A stretch of DNA of 64,000 nt from Geomonas oryzae (GTDB lineage Bacteria; Desulfobacterota; Desulfuromonadia; Geobacterales; Geobacteraceae): positions 372,001 through 436,000 of the forward strand of contig NZ_RAHW01000004.1 of assembly GCF_004117875.1 (NCBI RefSeq), read 5' to 3'. Within the stretch, counting starts at the first letter, position 1. Every line of letters starts with the position of its first letter. The notes beneath the pieces are model-generated. The model was not told the DNA's origin. It saw only the letters and a program-made list of their open reading frames with translations, and did no database searches. Both the position numbers and the translations under genes were made by a program. Below, piece after piece: positions 49,792 through 58,551 of this stretch.

Positions 49792-51588
49792 CTACTTCGC
49801 CTGTTCCGCCAGGTAGAGCTTCACCTGGTACGCCTTGCGGAGCTTCTCTCCCCACACCTCGATGGACTTGTTCACCTTCTCGCCGTAGAGCTTCTTGGCG
49901 ATCTCCTTGCGCGCGCTGTCCAGCGGGGCGGGCTTGGCCGGTATCACGTCCTGTACCGCGAGCACGTAGCAGTACCCCTCGGGGCTCGTGTAGAGCCTGA
50001 AATCGCCGCCTTTCGCTCCGGCCAGGGCGAGCTGCACCTCCGGGGCCAGCTTCTTCGTGATCCAGGGGGTATCGCCGAACTCGAGGCGACCGTCGCTTCC
50101 CGCCGGCACCTGCCCGGCGGCGTTCGCGGAGAGCCACTGGAATTCCGCCCCCTTCCTCAGTTTTTCGGCCGCGCTCTCGGCGTCCTCGCTCTTGGCGAAA
50201 ACGAGCTCCTTCAGCTTGATCATCTCCGGCGAGGAGTAGTCGGCCACGTGCGCCCTGTAGTAGTCCTCCACCTCGCCGTTGGTCACCTTGATCTCCGGCA
50301 CCACGACCTTGTCGATGAACATGCCGAAGACGATGGAATCGCGGTACTTCTTGTTGGCGTTTTTGTACTCATCGCTCCGGTCGATCCCCTGCTTCATGGC
50401 TTCCATCCGGAAAACCCTTGCCAGGAGCATGTCTTCCAGCGCGGGGACTTTCCCTTCGTTCACCTTCTTGATCTTGATCGCCTCGCCGATGCCGTGGAAG
50501 AATTTCCCCCTGATGGCGGCGGCGAGGTCGCCGACCGTGATCGGCTTTTCGCCGCGGATCTCCGCCACCACCCGGCGGTCTTTCAAAAGCTTGTCGAAGC
50601 CGGGGCGGGGCGCCTCGAAGTCGAGCTTGTCCAGCACCTTCTTGTGCAGGGTGACGTACTTTTTCTCCAGGTCCTTCCAGTACTGCGCCAGGACCTCGTT
50701 GCCCTTAAGCTCGAGGGCGCGCTGGCTTGCCTCCTCGAGCGCCTGGTTGTTCCCTTTCGGGAAGCGGATCTCCTGGAGCTCCACCAGGGTGAACGCCGGG
50801 CCGACCGGGAGCACCGCGGTCACCTCGCCCCCCTTCAGGCCCGACAGGGCCTGGGCAATCTGGGGCAGCAGTCCCTTGGGCTGCACCCATTCCCCCTCCT
50901 TGCCCCCCTGGACCTTGCCGGCGTCGATCAACTGATCGGCCAGTGCATCGAACTTCCCGCCTGCCTTTAACTGCTCCGCGAGCTTGGCCGCGTCATCCTT
51001 TTTGTCGAACTTGACCGACCTGATCTTCCACTCTGTCACCAGGTCCTGATAGATCCGGTCCACGACCTTCTGGTCCGGTTTGAGCCCTTCCAGCCGGCGC
51101 CTCTTCAGGATTTCGCCGAGGCTGCTTGCCGAGAAGTCGCTGACCCCTTTTTTCGCCTCGGGCAACTCGTCCAGCCCCATGTTGAACCCCTCCGCGATGA
51201 TGAGCCGCGCGCTCACCAGGCGATCGAGCACCGACTGGTAATCTTTCTTCCCCGCCTTGGCGTCACCGCCGGAGCCCGTCCCCTCGTGGATGCTGCCGAG
51301 CGCGTCGGTGAACTCCTGCATGAGAATGGGGTCATCGTTCACCAGCGCGACCGGGGTCTGGGCGAAGCGCGGCGAGAAGGCCGGGGCCTGGAGCAGGACC
51401 GTGATCCCCTCCTTCTGGGTTTCCGCCTTCCCTTTCTCACCGCTTACCCTCTCCGGCGCGGTTTCCCGGGACGGGGCGGCCGGCGCGCTCTGCGCCTTCC
51501 CCGCGGTGGTGGCCGCTTCGCCGGCCCAGGCCGGGGTCCCGGCGCAAAGTGCCGTGATCAAAAATATCTGCATCGCGTTCATGTTCAT
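49792..51588 (-). CDS. PpiC-type peptidyl-prolyl isomerase / SurA-like chaperone
   Basis: 598 residues, signal peptide M-N-M-N-A-M-Q-I-F-L-I-T-A-L-C-A-G-T-P-A-W-A. Two tandem copies of a SurA-N plus parvulin-like module are seen: V-A-L-V-N-D-D-P-I-L-M-Q-E-F (about 81) with L-A-D-Q-L and G-E-W-V-Q-P-K-G-L-L-P-Q, and then R-G-E-K-P-I-T-V-G-D-L (about 349) with A-N-A-A-G-Q-V-P-A-G-S-D-G-R-L-E-F-G. It folds or escorts exported proteins in the periplasm. PpiC-type isomerases encoded with cytochrome filaments are known as OmcS-assembly partners in Geobacter. Start ATG 51588 follows GGAAGGGAACC. Confidence 0.9.
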   Translation of the reverse strand: MNMNAMQIFLITALCAGTPAWAGEAATTAGKAQSAPAAPSRETAPERVSGEKGKAETQKEGITVLLQAPAFSPRFAQTPVALVNDDPILMQEFTDALGSIHEGTGSGGDAKAGKKDYQSVLDRLVSARLIIAEGFNMGLDELPEAKKGVSDFSASSLGEILKRRRLEGLKPDQKVVDRIYQDLVTEWKIRSVKFDKKDDAAKLAEQLKAGGKFDALADQLIDAGKVQGGKEGEWVQPKGLLPQIAQALSGLKGGEVTAVLPVGPAFTLVELQEIRFPKGNNQALEEASQRALELKGNEVLAQYWKDLEKKYVTLHKKVLDKLDFEAPRPGFDKLLKDRRVVAEIRGEKPITVGDLAAAIRGKFFHGIGEAIKIKKVNEGKVPALEDMLLARVFRMEAMKQGIDRSDEYKNANKKYRDSIVFGMFIDKVVVPEIKVTNGEVEDYYRAHVADYSSPEMIKLKELVFAKSEDAESAAEKLRKGAEFQWLSANAAGQVPAGSDGRLEFGDTPWITKKLAPEVQLALAGAKGGDFRLYTSPEGYCYVLAVQDVIPAKPAPLDSARKEIAKKLYGEKVNKSIEVWGEKLRKAYQVKLYLAEQAK

Positions 51589-51673
51589 GGTTCCCTTCCT
51601 TCATGTGTGTTGTGCGGTGAAATGCCGTCTGTCCTTCTCTCTGCCCTGCCGCTGCCGCCTCTCCCCTTCAGGG

Positions 51674-52771
51674 CTAGCGGCCGAGGCTTTCCGCAATCGC
51701 CTGGTGCACCATCCCGGTGGCCAGGGCGCTTGCCGTGGCGATCCTGCCGATATCGAAAAAGCGGACCCGGTCCATCCCGGTCCGGTGGTCACCCATGGAC
51801 CAGACCGCCCGGCGGCTGCTCCGCTCGAGGAGCAGCGCGGAAAAGTCGACCTTGGGCGACGCCTGGGCCCCCTGGAGGTCCTGGTAGTCGTTGACCTCGC
51901 CGGAAAGGATGAGGTCCGTGCTGAGCATCCCGAAGAGGAGCTCCGCGTCCGCCAGCGAGACCCCGTCCTCCATGATGATCCGGTAGCGCAGGAGGTCTTC
52001 GCGGACCGTGCCGGGCTCGACGACCTGGAACCTCCCCTGCCTGACCAGCTCCCCGATGAAGTGCAGCGCCAGGATCTCCCCGGCGTAGCCGTGGCTTCCC
52101 TTGTCGTAGAAGGGGAGCACGGTCACCCGGTAGCTCCGCCCCGGGTCCAGGGGGCGGGCCAGGTAGACGGAGTCGGATCCCAGGGAGACCCTGGGGGGGG
52201 GCTGCGGCTCCCCTCCGGTCAGCGCCTCGGCCAAAAGCCGCAGCGCCCGGTCGGTCACCTCCCGCGGCTTGTCGACGAGCCCCACGCCGAGGAGCCCCGG
52301 GGCGTCGTCCCCCGAGAGCGCCACGCTCTCCATGCGCACGATCCTCGGGGTATCCTCCGTGGTCACCAGGCGCGAGGTGAGGGCGATCCGGGGAGGGAAG
52401 GGGGTGCGGTAGAGCTCCAGCTGGGTGACGAGCACGCCCTGCGCGCCGGTCTCGCGGCGCAGCGCCTGCGCGGTGGTCGCGTCGATCCCTCCCACGTAGC
52501 GCAGCCGGTGCCGCGTCATGAACTGCTCCAGCTGCGCTTCCGGCAGGATCGCCATGCCCCGCAGGGCGAGCCGCCTGGCGAATTCCTGCTTGAGCTCGGC
52601 GAGCGGCGCGCTGCCGCCGCTCAGGTTCTGCAGGGGGAGTATCGCGACCACCCCCTCTGCGTTGCCCGCCTTGTCCCCGGTCCATGCGGCACGGTGCCAC
52701 GGCGCACAGCCGGCAACGAGCAGCACGAGCAGCCCGGCGACGAGGCTACTGAAAGAGCTTTTTGATGGCAT
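51674..52771 (-). CDS. Predicted lipoprotein (365 aa), TolB-N/CsgG-like
   Basis: Lipobox L-L-V-A-G-C (Cys about 22) after a hydrophobic stretch. The mature part has two similar halves that begin V-V-A-I-L-P-L-Q-N-L-S-G-G (about 41) and R-V-T-V-L-P-F-Y-D-K-G-S (about 228), each followed by L-x-x-x-F-[AI]-x-x-L and a V-V-E-P or I-L-P-E strand, as in TolB N-terminal or CsgG/GNA1162-type lipoprotein folds. It overlaps the 3' end of the next upstream lipoprotein gene by 26 bases. The pair could form an outer-membrane export or stabilising complex for filaments; this is inference. Confidence 0.72.
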   Translation of the reverse strand: MPSKSSFSSLVAGLLVLLVAGCAPWHRAAWTGDKAGNAEGVVAILPLQNLSGGSAPLAELKQEFARRLALRGMAILPEAQLEQFMTRHRLRYVGGIDATTAQALRRETGAQGVLVTQLELYRTPFPPRIALTSRLVTTEDTPRIVRMESVALSGDDAPGLLGVGLVDKPREVTDRALRLLAEALTGGEPQPPPRVSLGSDSVYLARPLDPGRSYRVTVLPFYDKGSHGYAGEILALHFIGELVRQGRFQVVEPGTVREDLLRYRIIMEDGVSLADAELLFGMLSTDLILSGEVNDYQDLQGAQASPKVDFSALLLERSSRRAVWSMGDHRTGMDRVRFFDIGRIATASALATGMVHQAIAESLGR

Positions 52772-53315
52772 CGTTTACCGCCCGCTCGGTGATGTCGTTC
52801 ATGGGCTCTCCGCCGCCGCCGAAGAGCCGGTCCGTGATGCCGATCCCCCCCATGGTGGTGGAGGCGGACCAGACCACCCTGCCTGTCTGGGTCTCCAGAA
52901 GCTGGAAGCTGAGCGAGATGCTGTTGGCCGCCGAGCTCCCGGAGCGGACCTCGCCGTACTCCTTCACGGTGCCGGTGATGACGGCGTCCGCCTTGATGAC
53001 CCCCGCCACCTTGGTGAGCTCCTCGGTGCTGGGGGCGACGGGGTTGCTGATGCCGACCCTGCTGATGCCGCGGGCGACCTCCCCCGGGGGGATGACGTAG
53101 AGGGCGCCGCTCGCCAGGAGCTTGGTGGTGAAGACGTCCCTGACCCGTTCCGCTGCCGAACTCTCGCGGGTCAGGTTGGCAAGAGGCATGATGGCGACGG
53201 TGTGCAGGGCCCCGAAGTCCATGTTGGGGTCGCGGAACACCTCCGCCGGACCGGCACAGCCGGCCAGGGCAAGAACAACGAGGGTCATGAGTGGCGGTAT
53301 CCATCGTTTGGGCAT
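52746..53315 (-). CDS. CsgG/GNA1162-like predicted lipoprotein (189 aa)
   Basis: From ATG 53315 (CTGGAGCTCGCT upstream). Lipobox L-A-L-A-G-C (Cys about 20). The mature domain has T-V-A-I-M-P-L-A-N-L-T-R-E-S, V-R-D-V-F-T-T-K-L-L-A-S-G, A-D-A-V-I-T-G-T-V-K-E-Y-G-E and G-R-V-V-W-S-A-S-T-T, which follow the pattern of CsgG-family and GNA1162-type lipoproteins. CsgG forms a secretion pore for curli; whether this one does is unknown. It lies between the beta-barrel gene and the 365-aa lipoprotein. A role in moving OmcS across the outer membrane would be a natural idea to test. Confidence 0.72.
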   Translation of the reverse strand: MPKRWIPPLMTLVVLALAGCAGPAEVFRDPNMDFGALHTVAIMPLANLTRESSAAERVRDVFTTKLLASGALYVIPPGEVARGISRVGISNPVAPSTEELTKVAGVIKADAVITGTVKEYGEVRSGSSAANSISLSFQLLETQTGRVVWSASTTMGGIGITDRLFGGGGEPMNDITERAVNDAIKKLFQ

Positions 53316-53340
53316 AGCGAGCTCCAGTGTGCACTCCATC

Positions 53341-55575
53341 CTAGAACGAGCTCCTGAGCACCGCGCTCACGGTCCGCGCGCTCTCGGTGCCGGAGGAGGA
53401 AGAGGTGTTGAGTCTCTGATAGGACGCGTCCAGGGTGGTGCGCGGGGTTATCTTCCAGGTAAGCCCCGGGGTCAGCATCTTGCTCTTTTGCTGGTTCAGC
53501 GACGCCAGGTTCTCCGAGTAGGCGAAGTTGAACTGCAGGGTGCCGTCGGGGAACGGGGACCAGTTGATCCCGTAATTCTGGAAGGTGGTGCCGGTCTGGC
53601 CGCTTTGCTGCAAAAGCGAAAACGAGCCGGTCAGGTAGAGCGTGGTGAACGGGCGGTAGGTCACGCCGATGTCCTCGCGCTGGGTGCTGACGGAGGTCTC
53701 GCTGGTCCCCGCGCCGGTGGCCGCGGAACTGTTCCAGCTGTAGTTCGCGTTTAGGCTCAGGTCGCCGCGGGGCTTCAGGTTCACCCCCAAAAGGGCGTTG
53801 TAGGCCCTGATCCGCGCGCCGCTGTCGGTGCTGGACAGGCTCAGGCCGCCGCTTGCGTTCACGTTCACCCCCTGGTAGAGCTCGGCGGTGTTGCTCAAGA
53901 ACAGGGAGTCGGCACCGCTGTTCTTCCCCTGGAAGGACTCCCTGCGTCCGGAATAGGTGATGGTGTCGGAGAGGGTCGAAAGGGGGGTCATGCGCAGCAG
54001 CGCGCTGTAGACGAAAGCGCCGCGATGCCCTTTGGGTTCCTCGTCGTCCTCCCGTGCTCCCCGGGCGCTTCCCGAGATCCAGTCGTTGAAGCGGTGGTCC
54101 GCCATGAGGGCGTTGCTCACGGTCCACTTGGTGAAGCCGTCGGGCTGAGAGCTCGTCAGGAAGAGGGAGCCGTCGTAATAGAGCGCCGGTGAGTCGGTCA
54201 GCCGGACTTTCACGTCCGTGTTCAGCATCTGTGAAAGAACGGAACTCCTTTTCTGCACCGATGCCGCCGGGACCTCGTCGAAGGCCTGGATCTCGGTGAC
54301 GAAGAGGTTGAAGGTGGAGGGAAACCCGATGATCCCGGGGGGGACCTGCGTCGGGTCAAGCGGCGCCGCGACCACCTTCAGGTACCGGGTGGTGGCCGGG
54401 GCGAACTTGATCTCGAAGCGGTTCTGGAACGGATCGAGGGTCAGCCCGGAGACGGTGCTGACGCGGGTCCAGGTGAGGTTGTCCTGGCTTTGGTAGACGG
54501 TAAAGGCGTACTGCCGGGCGATGGCGTCGGGGAGCCTTTGCCCGTTGGAGGTGGCGACCCAGACCAGCACCCGGTTCACCGTGGTCTGCGGGTTTTGAAA
54601 GTCGAAGCCGAAGTTCCTCTTCGCTTGCAGCCCCGGCTGGGGGCCGAGATCGACACCGGCGCTCGTCCCCACGTTGCCGTCGACGAGCAGCGGATAGCTC
54701 CCGAGGGTTGCGGTCTCGGGGACCACGTACTGCTGCCCCGGGCCCGTGAGGGCGAAGAGCCCCGAAACCAAGGTGAGCTGCTGGTCCACCATCCCCCGGC
54801 CGCTGGAAGAGGTGTCGGTTCCCTGCCCGGTCACGTTGTAGGTCGAATAGAGCGAGACGCGCTCATCGAAGAACTGCCCGCTGTAGCTTGCCATGCCGGT
54901 GTGGGACGCCTGGGACACGTCGAGCCCGACGAGCTTGTCCTTCTGGTCGTTGTAGTTGAAGAGGTATTTGAGGTCGAGATTCTTCACGTTGTAGGTGATC
55001 CCCAGCGTGGCCCGGTCGCTGCCGCTGTCCTCCACCTGGCGCCGGCCGTCGAAGGTGTTGATCCTGTTCAGGAGCAGGCTCACCGCCGGGAGCCCCTCCG
55101 GACGCCACCCGATGGAGGCGTGGTAGTCCTCGTTGTAGCGGTCGGGAAGGGACGTCCCCGCGCTGGAGTCGGCCTCCTTTCTCTTGCTGTAGCCAAGGCT
55201 CGCGTTCAGCATGGGGCTTCCCATGAGCAGGTCCACGCTCGGCAGCGAGGTCGTGATCGAGGAGCGTGCCCCCGTGCCGTTGGTGGTGAGCCAGTTGCGG
55301 TCGCTCTCCCACAGGTACCCGGCGCGCAGGGACAAAAGCGGGAGAAAAGTCTTGTTCAAAAGCAGGTTGTACTTCTGGGTCAAACCGTCCCCCTTCTGGT
55401 CGCCGCTCGTACCGGTCGCGTCCCGGGTCTGTGACTGGAGGTGGCTGTAGTCCCACTCCAGGTAGCCGTTGAGAAGGTCCGCCGCGGCGCGTTGCGGCTG
55501 CAGCAAGACGCCGAAGAGGCAGATAAGGCAGGCGTGGACGGTCCGCGCCGCAGCTGTGAACCTCGTGCCGTGCAC
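53341..55575 (-). CDS. Outer-membrane beta-barrel protein with inserted discoidin-like region
   Basis: 744 residues, start GTG 55575, signal peptide ending in R-A-A-A. Many alternating-hydrophobicity strands with aromatic girdles (N-G-Y-L-E-W-D-Y-S-H-L, L-R-A-G-Y-L-W-E-S-D-R) and a final Phe typical of porins (S-A-V-L-R-S-S-F). The middle (about 295-430) is a water-soluble insert with V-N-R-V-L-V-W-V, Y-Q-S-Q-D-N-L-T-W-T-R-V and R-Y-L-K-V-V-A-A-P, the pattern of F5/8 type C (discoidin) domains. It lies directly after the beta-propeller lipoprotein (7 bases). A conduit or export pore for cytochromes is plausible. The barrel's exact strand count is not determined here. Confidence 0.8.
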   Translation of the reverse strand: MHGTRFTAAARTVHACLICLFGVLLQPQRAAADLLNGYLEWDYSHLQSQTRDATGTSGDQKGDGLTQKYNLLLNKTFLPLLSLRAGYLWESDRNWLTTNGTGARSSITTSLPSVDLLMGSPMLNASLGYSKRKEADSSAGTSLPDRYNEDYHASIGWRPEGLPAVSLLLNRINTFDGRRQVEDSGSDRATLGITYNVKNLDLKYLFNYNDQKDKLVGLDVSQASHTGMASYSGQFFDERVSLYSTYNVTGQGTDTSSSGRGMVDQQLTLVSGLFALTGPGQQYVVPETATLGSYPLLVDGNVGTSAGVDLGPQPGLQAKRNFGFDFQNPQTTVNRVLVWVATSNGQRLPDAIARQYAFTVYQSQDNLTWTRVSTVSGLTLDPFQNRFEIKFAPATTRYLKVVAAPLDPTQVPPGIIGFPSTFNLFVTEIQAFDEVPAASVQKRSSVLSQMLNTDVKVRLTDSPALYYDGSLFLTSSQPDGFTKWTVSNALMADHRFNDWISGSARGAREDDEEPKGHRGAFVYSALLRMTPLSTLSDTITYSGRRESFQGKNSGADSLFLSNTAELYQGVNVNASGGLSLSSTDSGARIRAYNALLGVNLKPRGDLSLNANYSWNSSAATGAGTSETSVSTQREDIGVTYRPFTTLYLTGSFSLLQQSGQTGTTFQNYGINWSPFPDGTLQFNFAYSENLASLNQQKSKMLTPGLTWKITPRTTLDASYQRLNTSSSSGTESARTVSAVLRSSF

Positions 55576-55582
55576 CGGATGG

Positions 55583-56980
55583 TCACCTTTCGCCCATCAG
55601 CGCCAGCCGGTACGGGGACGCGGGGAGCTCCAACTCGTGCTCGAGCCGGTAGCTCACCAGGTTGACCAGCTGCACCCGCTTGCGCGCGGGGTTGACGGCG
55701 TAGAGCCTGTTCTCGTCCGCGTCGATGGCGAGGTAGGCCGGGCTCCCCCCCAGCGGCACGGTGGCGATGGTGTTGAAGGTGAAGGGGTCGAGCGCCTGCG
55801 CCCAGGCGTCGGACTTGCGCCCGGTGTAGACGATGCCGGAGCGCTGGTCCACCTTCAGGGCGCACACCCCCATCCCCACGTAGTACCTCCGCTGCTGTGC
55901 CAGGGTGAAGGGATCGAGGACGTCCAGGTACGAGCTGAGCGCGTGCACCGCGTAGAGTTGATCGCCGCTGCGGCTGAAGGCGCCGCGTCCGTCTCCGGGC
56001 ACGCTCCCCACCGTGGCGCTCACCGTCCTGCGCGCGAGGTCGATGACGGTCATGGTGCCGGCAAGCCCGTTGAACACGTACCCTCTCTGCCCGGCGGGGT
56101 CGATGAGTACGGAAGAGGGGGCATCCCCCACCGCCAGGCGCCCCGTCTCGAAATACCCCTGCGGGTCCACGAAGCTCACCGTGTTGGAGCCCCTGTTGAC
56201 GGACAGCAGCGTCCTGCCGTCGGGGGACAGGGCGAGGTCCTCCGGGGAGTCGCCGGGGGTGAGCCTGATCCTGCGCACCTCTTCGCCGGTGACCATGTCG
56301 ATCACCTGGACGGCGTCTTCCCCGGAAAGGGCGACGTAGGCGCGCCTGCGCTGCTGGTCGAATATGACGCCGCGGGGCGCTTGGCCGGTGGCGATGAAGC
56401 CGGCGACCTCGGCCGACTGCTTGTCGAAGACGGCGATGGTGTTGGACTCGGGGATGGTCACGTAGCCGGTAAGCCCGACAACGGGCCTTGGCGGCTCCCG
56501 GACGGTGAACACCGGGGTGAATCGGAAACCGGCCCCGATGGAGTTGTCGAAATCAAAGGAAAGAGACAGCAGGAGCGCTTTCTGCTTTTGGACCGTGAAG
56601 GGGGCGTTGACCGTCACCCGTTCCGGCGCCTGCAGGGCCGCGCTCCCCTCCTCGCGGCGCAAAAGCGGGTGCGAGATGCGCAGGGCAAGGCCGCTGTAGC
56701 TTCCCGGGGGGAGGGTGGAGGAACCCAGAAAACGCTGGCGGGTGAGTTCCGCGGGCCTCACCTCTTTAACTGCCAGGGAGACGGGAAACTCCGCGCCGTC
56801 CTCCCGCACCGCGCTGACCCCTTCGAGGGTGAAGCTAAGACGCTCGGCAGCGGGGGGGAAGGGACGGGTGTAGAGAAAAAGCTCTCCCTCTTCCACGAGC
56901 GGCGGCCGCAGAGAGACGAGCTGGGTCTGGCATCCGGCCAAGAGGGCGGCCAGGACGATTGCGATGAAACGTATCTTCAT
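55583..56980 (-). CDS. YVTN-type beta-propeller lipoprotein
   Basis: 465 residues. Lipobox L-A-A-L-L-A-G-C (Cys about 17). An N-terminal beta-sandwich-like domain (about 20-165) is followed by a seven-blade propeller with repeats such as L-A-L-S-P-D-G-R-T-L-L-S-V-N-R-G-S and N-T-V-S-F-V-D-P, and D-E-N-R-L-Y-A-V-N-P. No haem. Probably outer-membrane anchored. It sits between omcS and the beta-barrel gene. Confidence 0.82.
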   Translation of the reverse strand: MKIRFIAIVLAALLAGCQTQLVSLRPPLVEEGELFLYTRPFPPAAERLSFTLEGVSAVREDGAEFPVSLAVKEVRPAELTRQRFLGSSTLPPGSYSGLALRISHPLLRREEGSAALQAPERVTVNAPFTVQKQKALLLSLSFDFDNSIGAGFRFTPVFTVREPPRPVVGLTGYVTIPESNTIAVFDKQSAEVAGFIATGQAPRGVIFDQQRRRAYVALSGEDAVQVIDMVTGEEVRRIRLTPGDSPEDLALSPDGRTLLSVNRGSNTVSFVDPQGYFETGRLAVGDAPSSVLIDPAGQRGYVFNGLAGTMTVIDLARRTVSATVGSVPGDGRGAFSRSGDQLYAVHALSSYLDVLDPFTLAQQRRYYVGMGVCALKVDQRSGIVYTGRKSDAWAQALDPFTFNTIATVPLGGSPAYLAIDADENRLYAVNPARKRVQLVNLVSYRLEHELELPASPYRLALMGER

Positions 56981-57039
56981 AGAGGTGCCACGCTGCGGGG
57001 TGAGGGGCCCCGGACCAGATCATGCGGTTACCGTGAAAT

Positions 57040-57065
57040 CGGGCTGGCCCGAAGGCCAGCCCAGT
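57040..57065 (-). terminator. Hairpin after omcS
   Basis: GGGCTGGCC and GGCCAGCCC form a 9-bp stem with a short CGAA/TTCG loop, 47 bases past the omcS stop. The following T-run is weak, so it may protect the omcS mRNA end and give partial read-through. Confidence 0.6.
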
Positions 57066-57111
57066 TGCGGCATGGCGAGGCGCTAAGGCCTCTCAATACA
57101 AGGTTGCTTCG

Positions 57112-58470
57112 TTAATCCTTGGCGTGGCACTTGTTGCACAGGGACCGCTGGTAGGTGGCGTAGACGGTGGCCGGCCTCTGGTAGAAGGTTGCCTGGACCT
57201 CGTTCATGGTACGGCCGAGGCCGTAGGACTGAGCCGAGCTGTTGGTGGAGTCGGTGCCCGGGTAGGCGCCCGCCACGGTGAGGAACTCGGTCTTGTTGGT
57301 CCAGCGGGTCATGCTGTCCCAGCCGGAGGCGTGGGCCCTGTGGCAGGAGAGGCACATGACGTTGGAGTTGCTGTCGGCGCCCCCTTTCTGGGACCCGTCG
57401 TTGACGGCGTGCAGGGCCAGGTTGGCGCGGTTGTTGGACCCCTCTTCGAACGGAACCATCGAGGTGTAGGCGTTCGCCACGGTGCCGCCGAAGTTGCCGG
57501 AGCTTACGTAGGCGTTGTAGTTGGCGAGGATGTTCGCGCCCAGGGTGGAGTCGCTGCTGGCCGGGTGGATCAGGCTGGTGCCGCCGTCATAGTTGGCAGT
57601 GGAGTTGTGGATGTTGGTATGGCAGTTGGCGCACCACTCGGACATGCCGGTACCGTAGGCCACGCGGGTGTCGGTGCTCGCCTCGGAGCGGTTGTAGGCG
57701 GCCGGTGCGACGGCATACGGGGGGAGTGCCGCAAAGGGCTGGATGCCGGCTACGCCCGACACGGAATCCGGGAGGTATCCCGGGCCGCCCAGGAGGCGGT
57801 AGACGCCGACCGCCTCGGTGGTGGTCGGAGCCGCGCCGTAGGAGCCGGAACCGTTGATCGGCAGCGATACCGCCACGTCGTTGGCGCCGTTGTAGCCGGT
57901 CCCCGCGACGACGGGACGCTGCACGGTGCCCGCCGCGTCGACGATGCGGTACTTGCCGTGGGGGTCGTGGCAGCTCGAGCAGGCGAGGTTCGCCGCGGGG
58001 TAGTTGCCGCCCGGGGCGGTGGTCAGGGTGCTGTCGGGGGTGATGCCGAAGTCGGCGGCGACCACGTTGTGGCCGTGGCGCTCGCCAAGGCTGGTGGTCG
58101 GGGTGCCGTGGCTGTTGTAGTTGAAGGTCTCCTTCACCCAGGCGAAGTCGCCGCCGGGGGTGTAGTTGGAGGGGACCGTGCCGCCCGCGGCGGCGTCGGT
58201 GGTCATGATGTGGTAGCTCCCCGCCTTAGCGGAGGTGGTGGCGTGGCAGTTGAGGCAGGTCGAGCTCTGGTCGCTGCCCTGGAGCAGGTAGGTGACCCCT
58301 TTGAGCTGGGTGGCGTTGCTGCCTGTGCCCATCGCCTTGTTGCCGGAGGAGTTGTGCATGGTGTGGCACCCGTCACAGTACGCCACGCCGCCGTCATGGT
58401 AGGCGAAGGCGCTGCCGGAGGCCAGGAGGGTGAGGACCGCTGCCGCTGTCAAAGACTTTGCTGCTTTCAT
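57112..58470 (-). CDS. omcS: OmcS, hexahaem nanowire cytochrome
   Basis: 452 residues. Signal peptide to G-S-A-F-A, mature start Y-H-D-G-G-V-A. Six CxxCH motifs: CDGCH, CLNCH, CSSCH, CANCH, CLSCH, CNKCH. It resembles OmcS of Geobacter sulfurreducens throughout: T-P-G-G-D-F-A-W-V-K, G-E-R-H-G-H-N-V-V-A, T-L-T-T-A-P-G-G-N-Y-P-A, H-D-P-H-G-K-Y-R, G-M-S-E-W-C-A-N-C-H, and the exact end L-C-N-K-C-H-A-K-D. The CDGCH-T-M-H His that ligates a haem of the next subunit in OmcS filaments is kept. OmcS polymerises into extracellular electron-conducting filaments. AAGGAGACACA precedes the start. Of three OmcS-type genes here, this is closest to OmcS. Confidence 0.93.
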   Translation of the reverse strand: MKAAKSLTAAAVLTLLASGSAFAYHDGGVAYCDGCHTMHNSSGNKAMGTGSNATQLKGVTYLLQGSDQSSTCLNCHATTSAKAGSYHIMTTDAAAGGTVPSNYTPGGDFAWVKETFNYNSHGTPTTSLGERHGHNVVAADFGITPDSTLTTAPGGNYPAANLACSSCHDPHGKYRIVDAAGTVQRPVVAGTGYNGANDVAVSLPINGSGSYGAAPTTTEAVGVYRLLGGPGYLPDSVSGVAGIQPFAALPPYAVAPAAYNRSEASTDTRVAYGTGMSEWCANCHTNIHNSTANYDGGTSLIHPASSDSTLGANILANYNAYVSSGNFGGTVANAYTSMVPFEEGSNNRANLALHAVNDGSQKGGADSNSNVMCLSCHRAHASGWDSMTRWTNKTEFLTVAGAYPGTDSTNSSAQSYGLGRTMNEVQATFYQRPATVYATYQRSLCNKCHAKD

Positions 58471-58551
58471 TGTGTCTCCTTGTCAAACCAATCAGTAAAA
58501 TAAAAGTTCTTCATTACCAACTGCGCCGTTTTGAGTACTGTTCGCTTCTTC

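Noticed and set aside
47059-50970. Long open frames on the plus strand opposite the multihaem cytochromes (47059-48507 and 48517-50970)
   Set aside because: They mirror the GC-rich, repetitive CxxCH codons on the minus strand and read as Val/Leu/Arg/Gly-rich low-complexity sequence. The minus-strand products have signal peptides, haem motifs and ribosome sites.
55469-58503. Plus-strand open frames opposite the lipoprotein and omcS genes
   Set aside because: Composition is Gly/Val/Arg-rich without domains, and the omcS reading on the other strand is certain.
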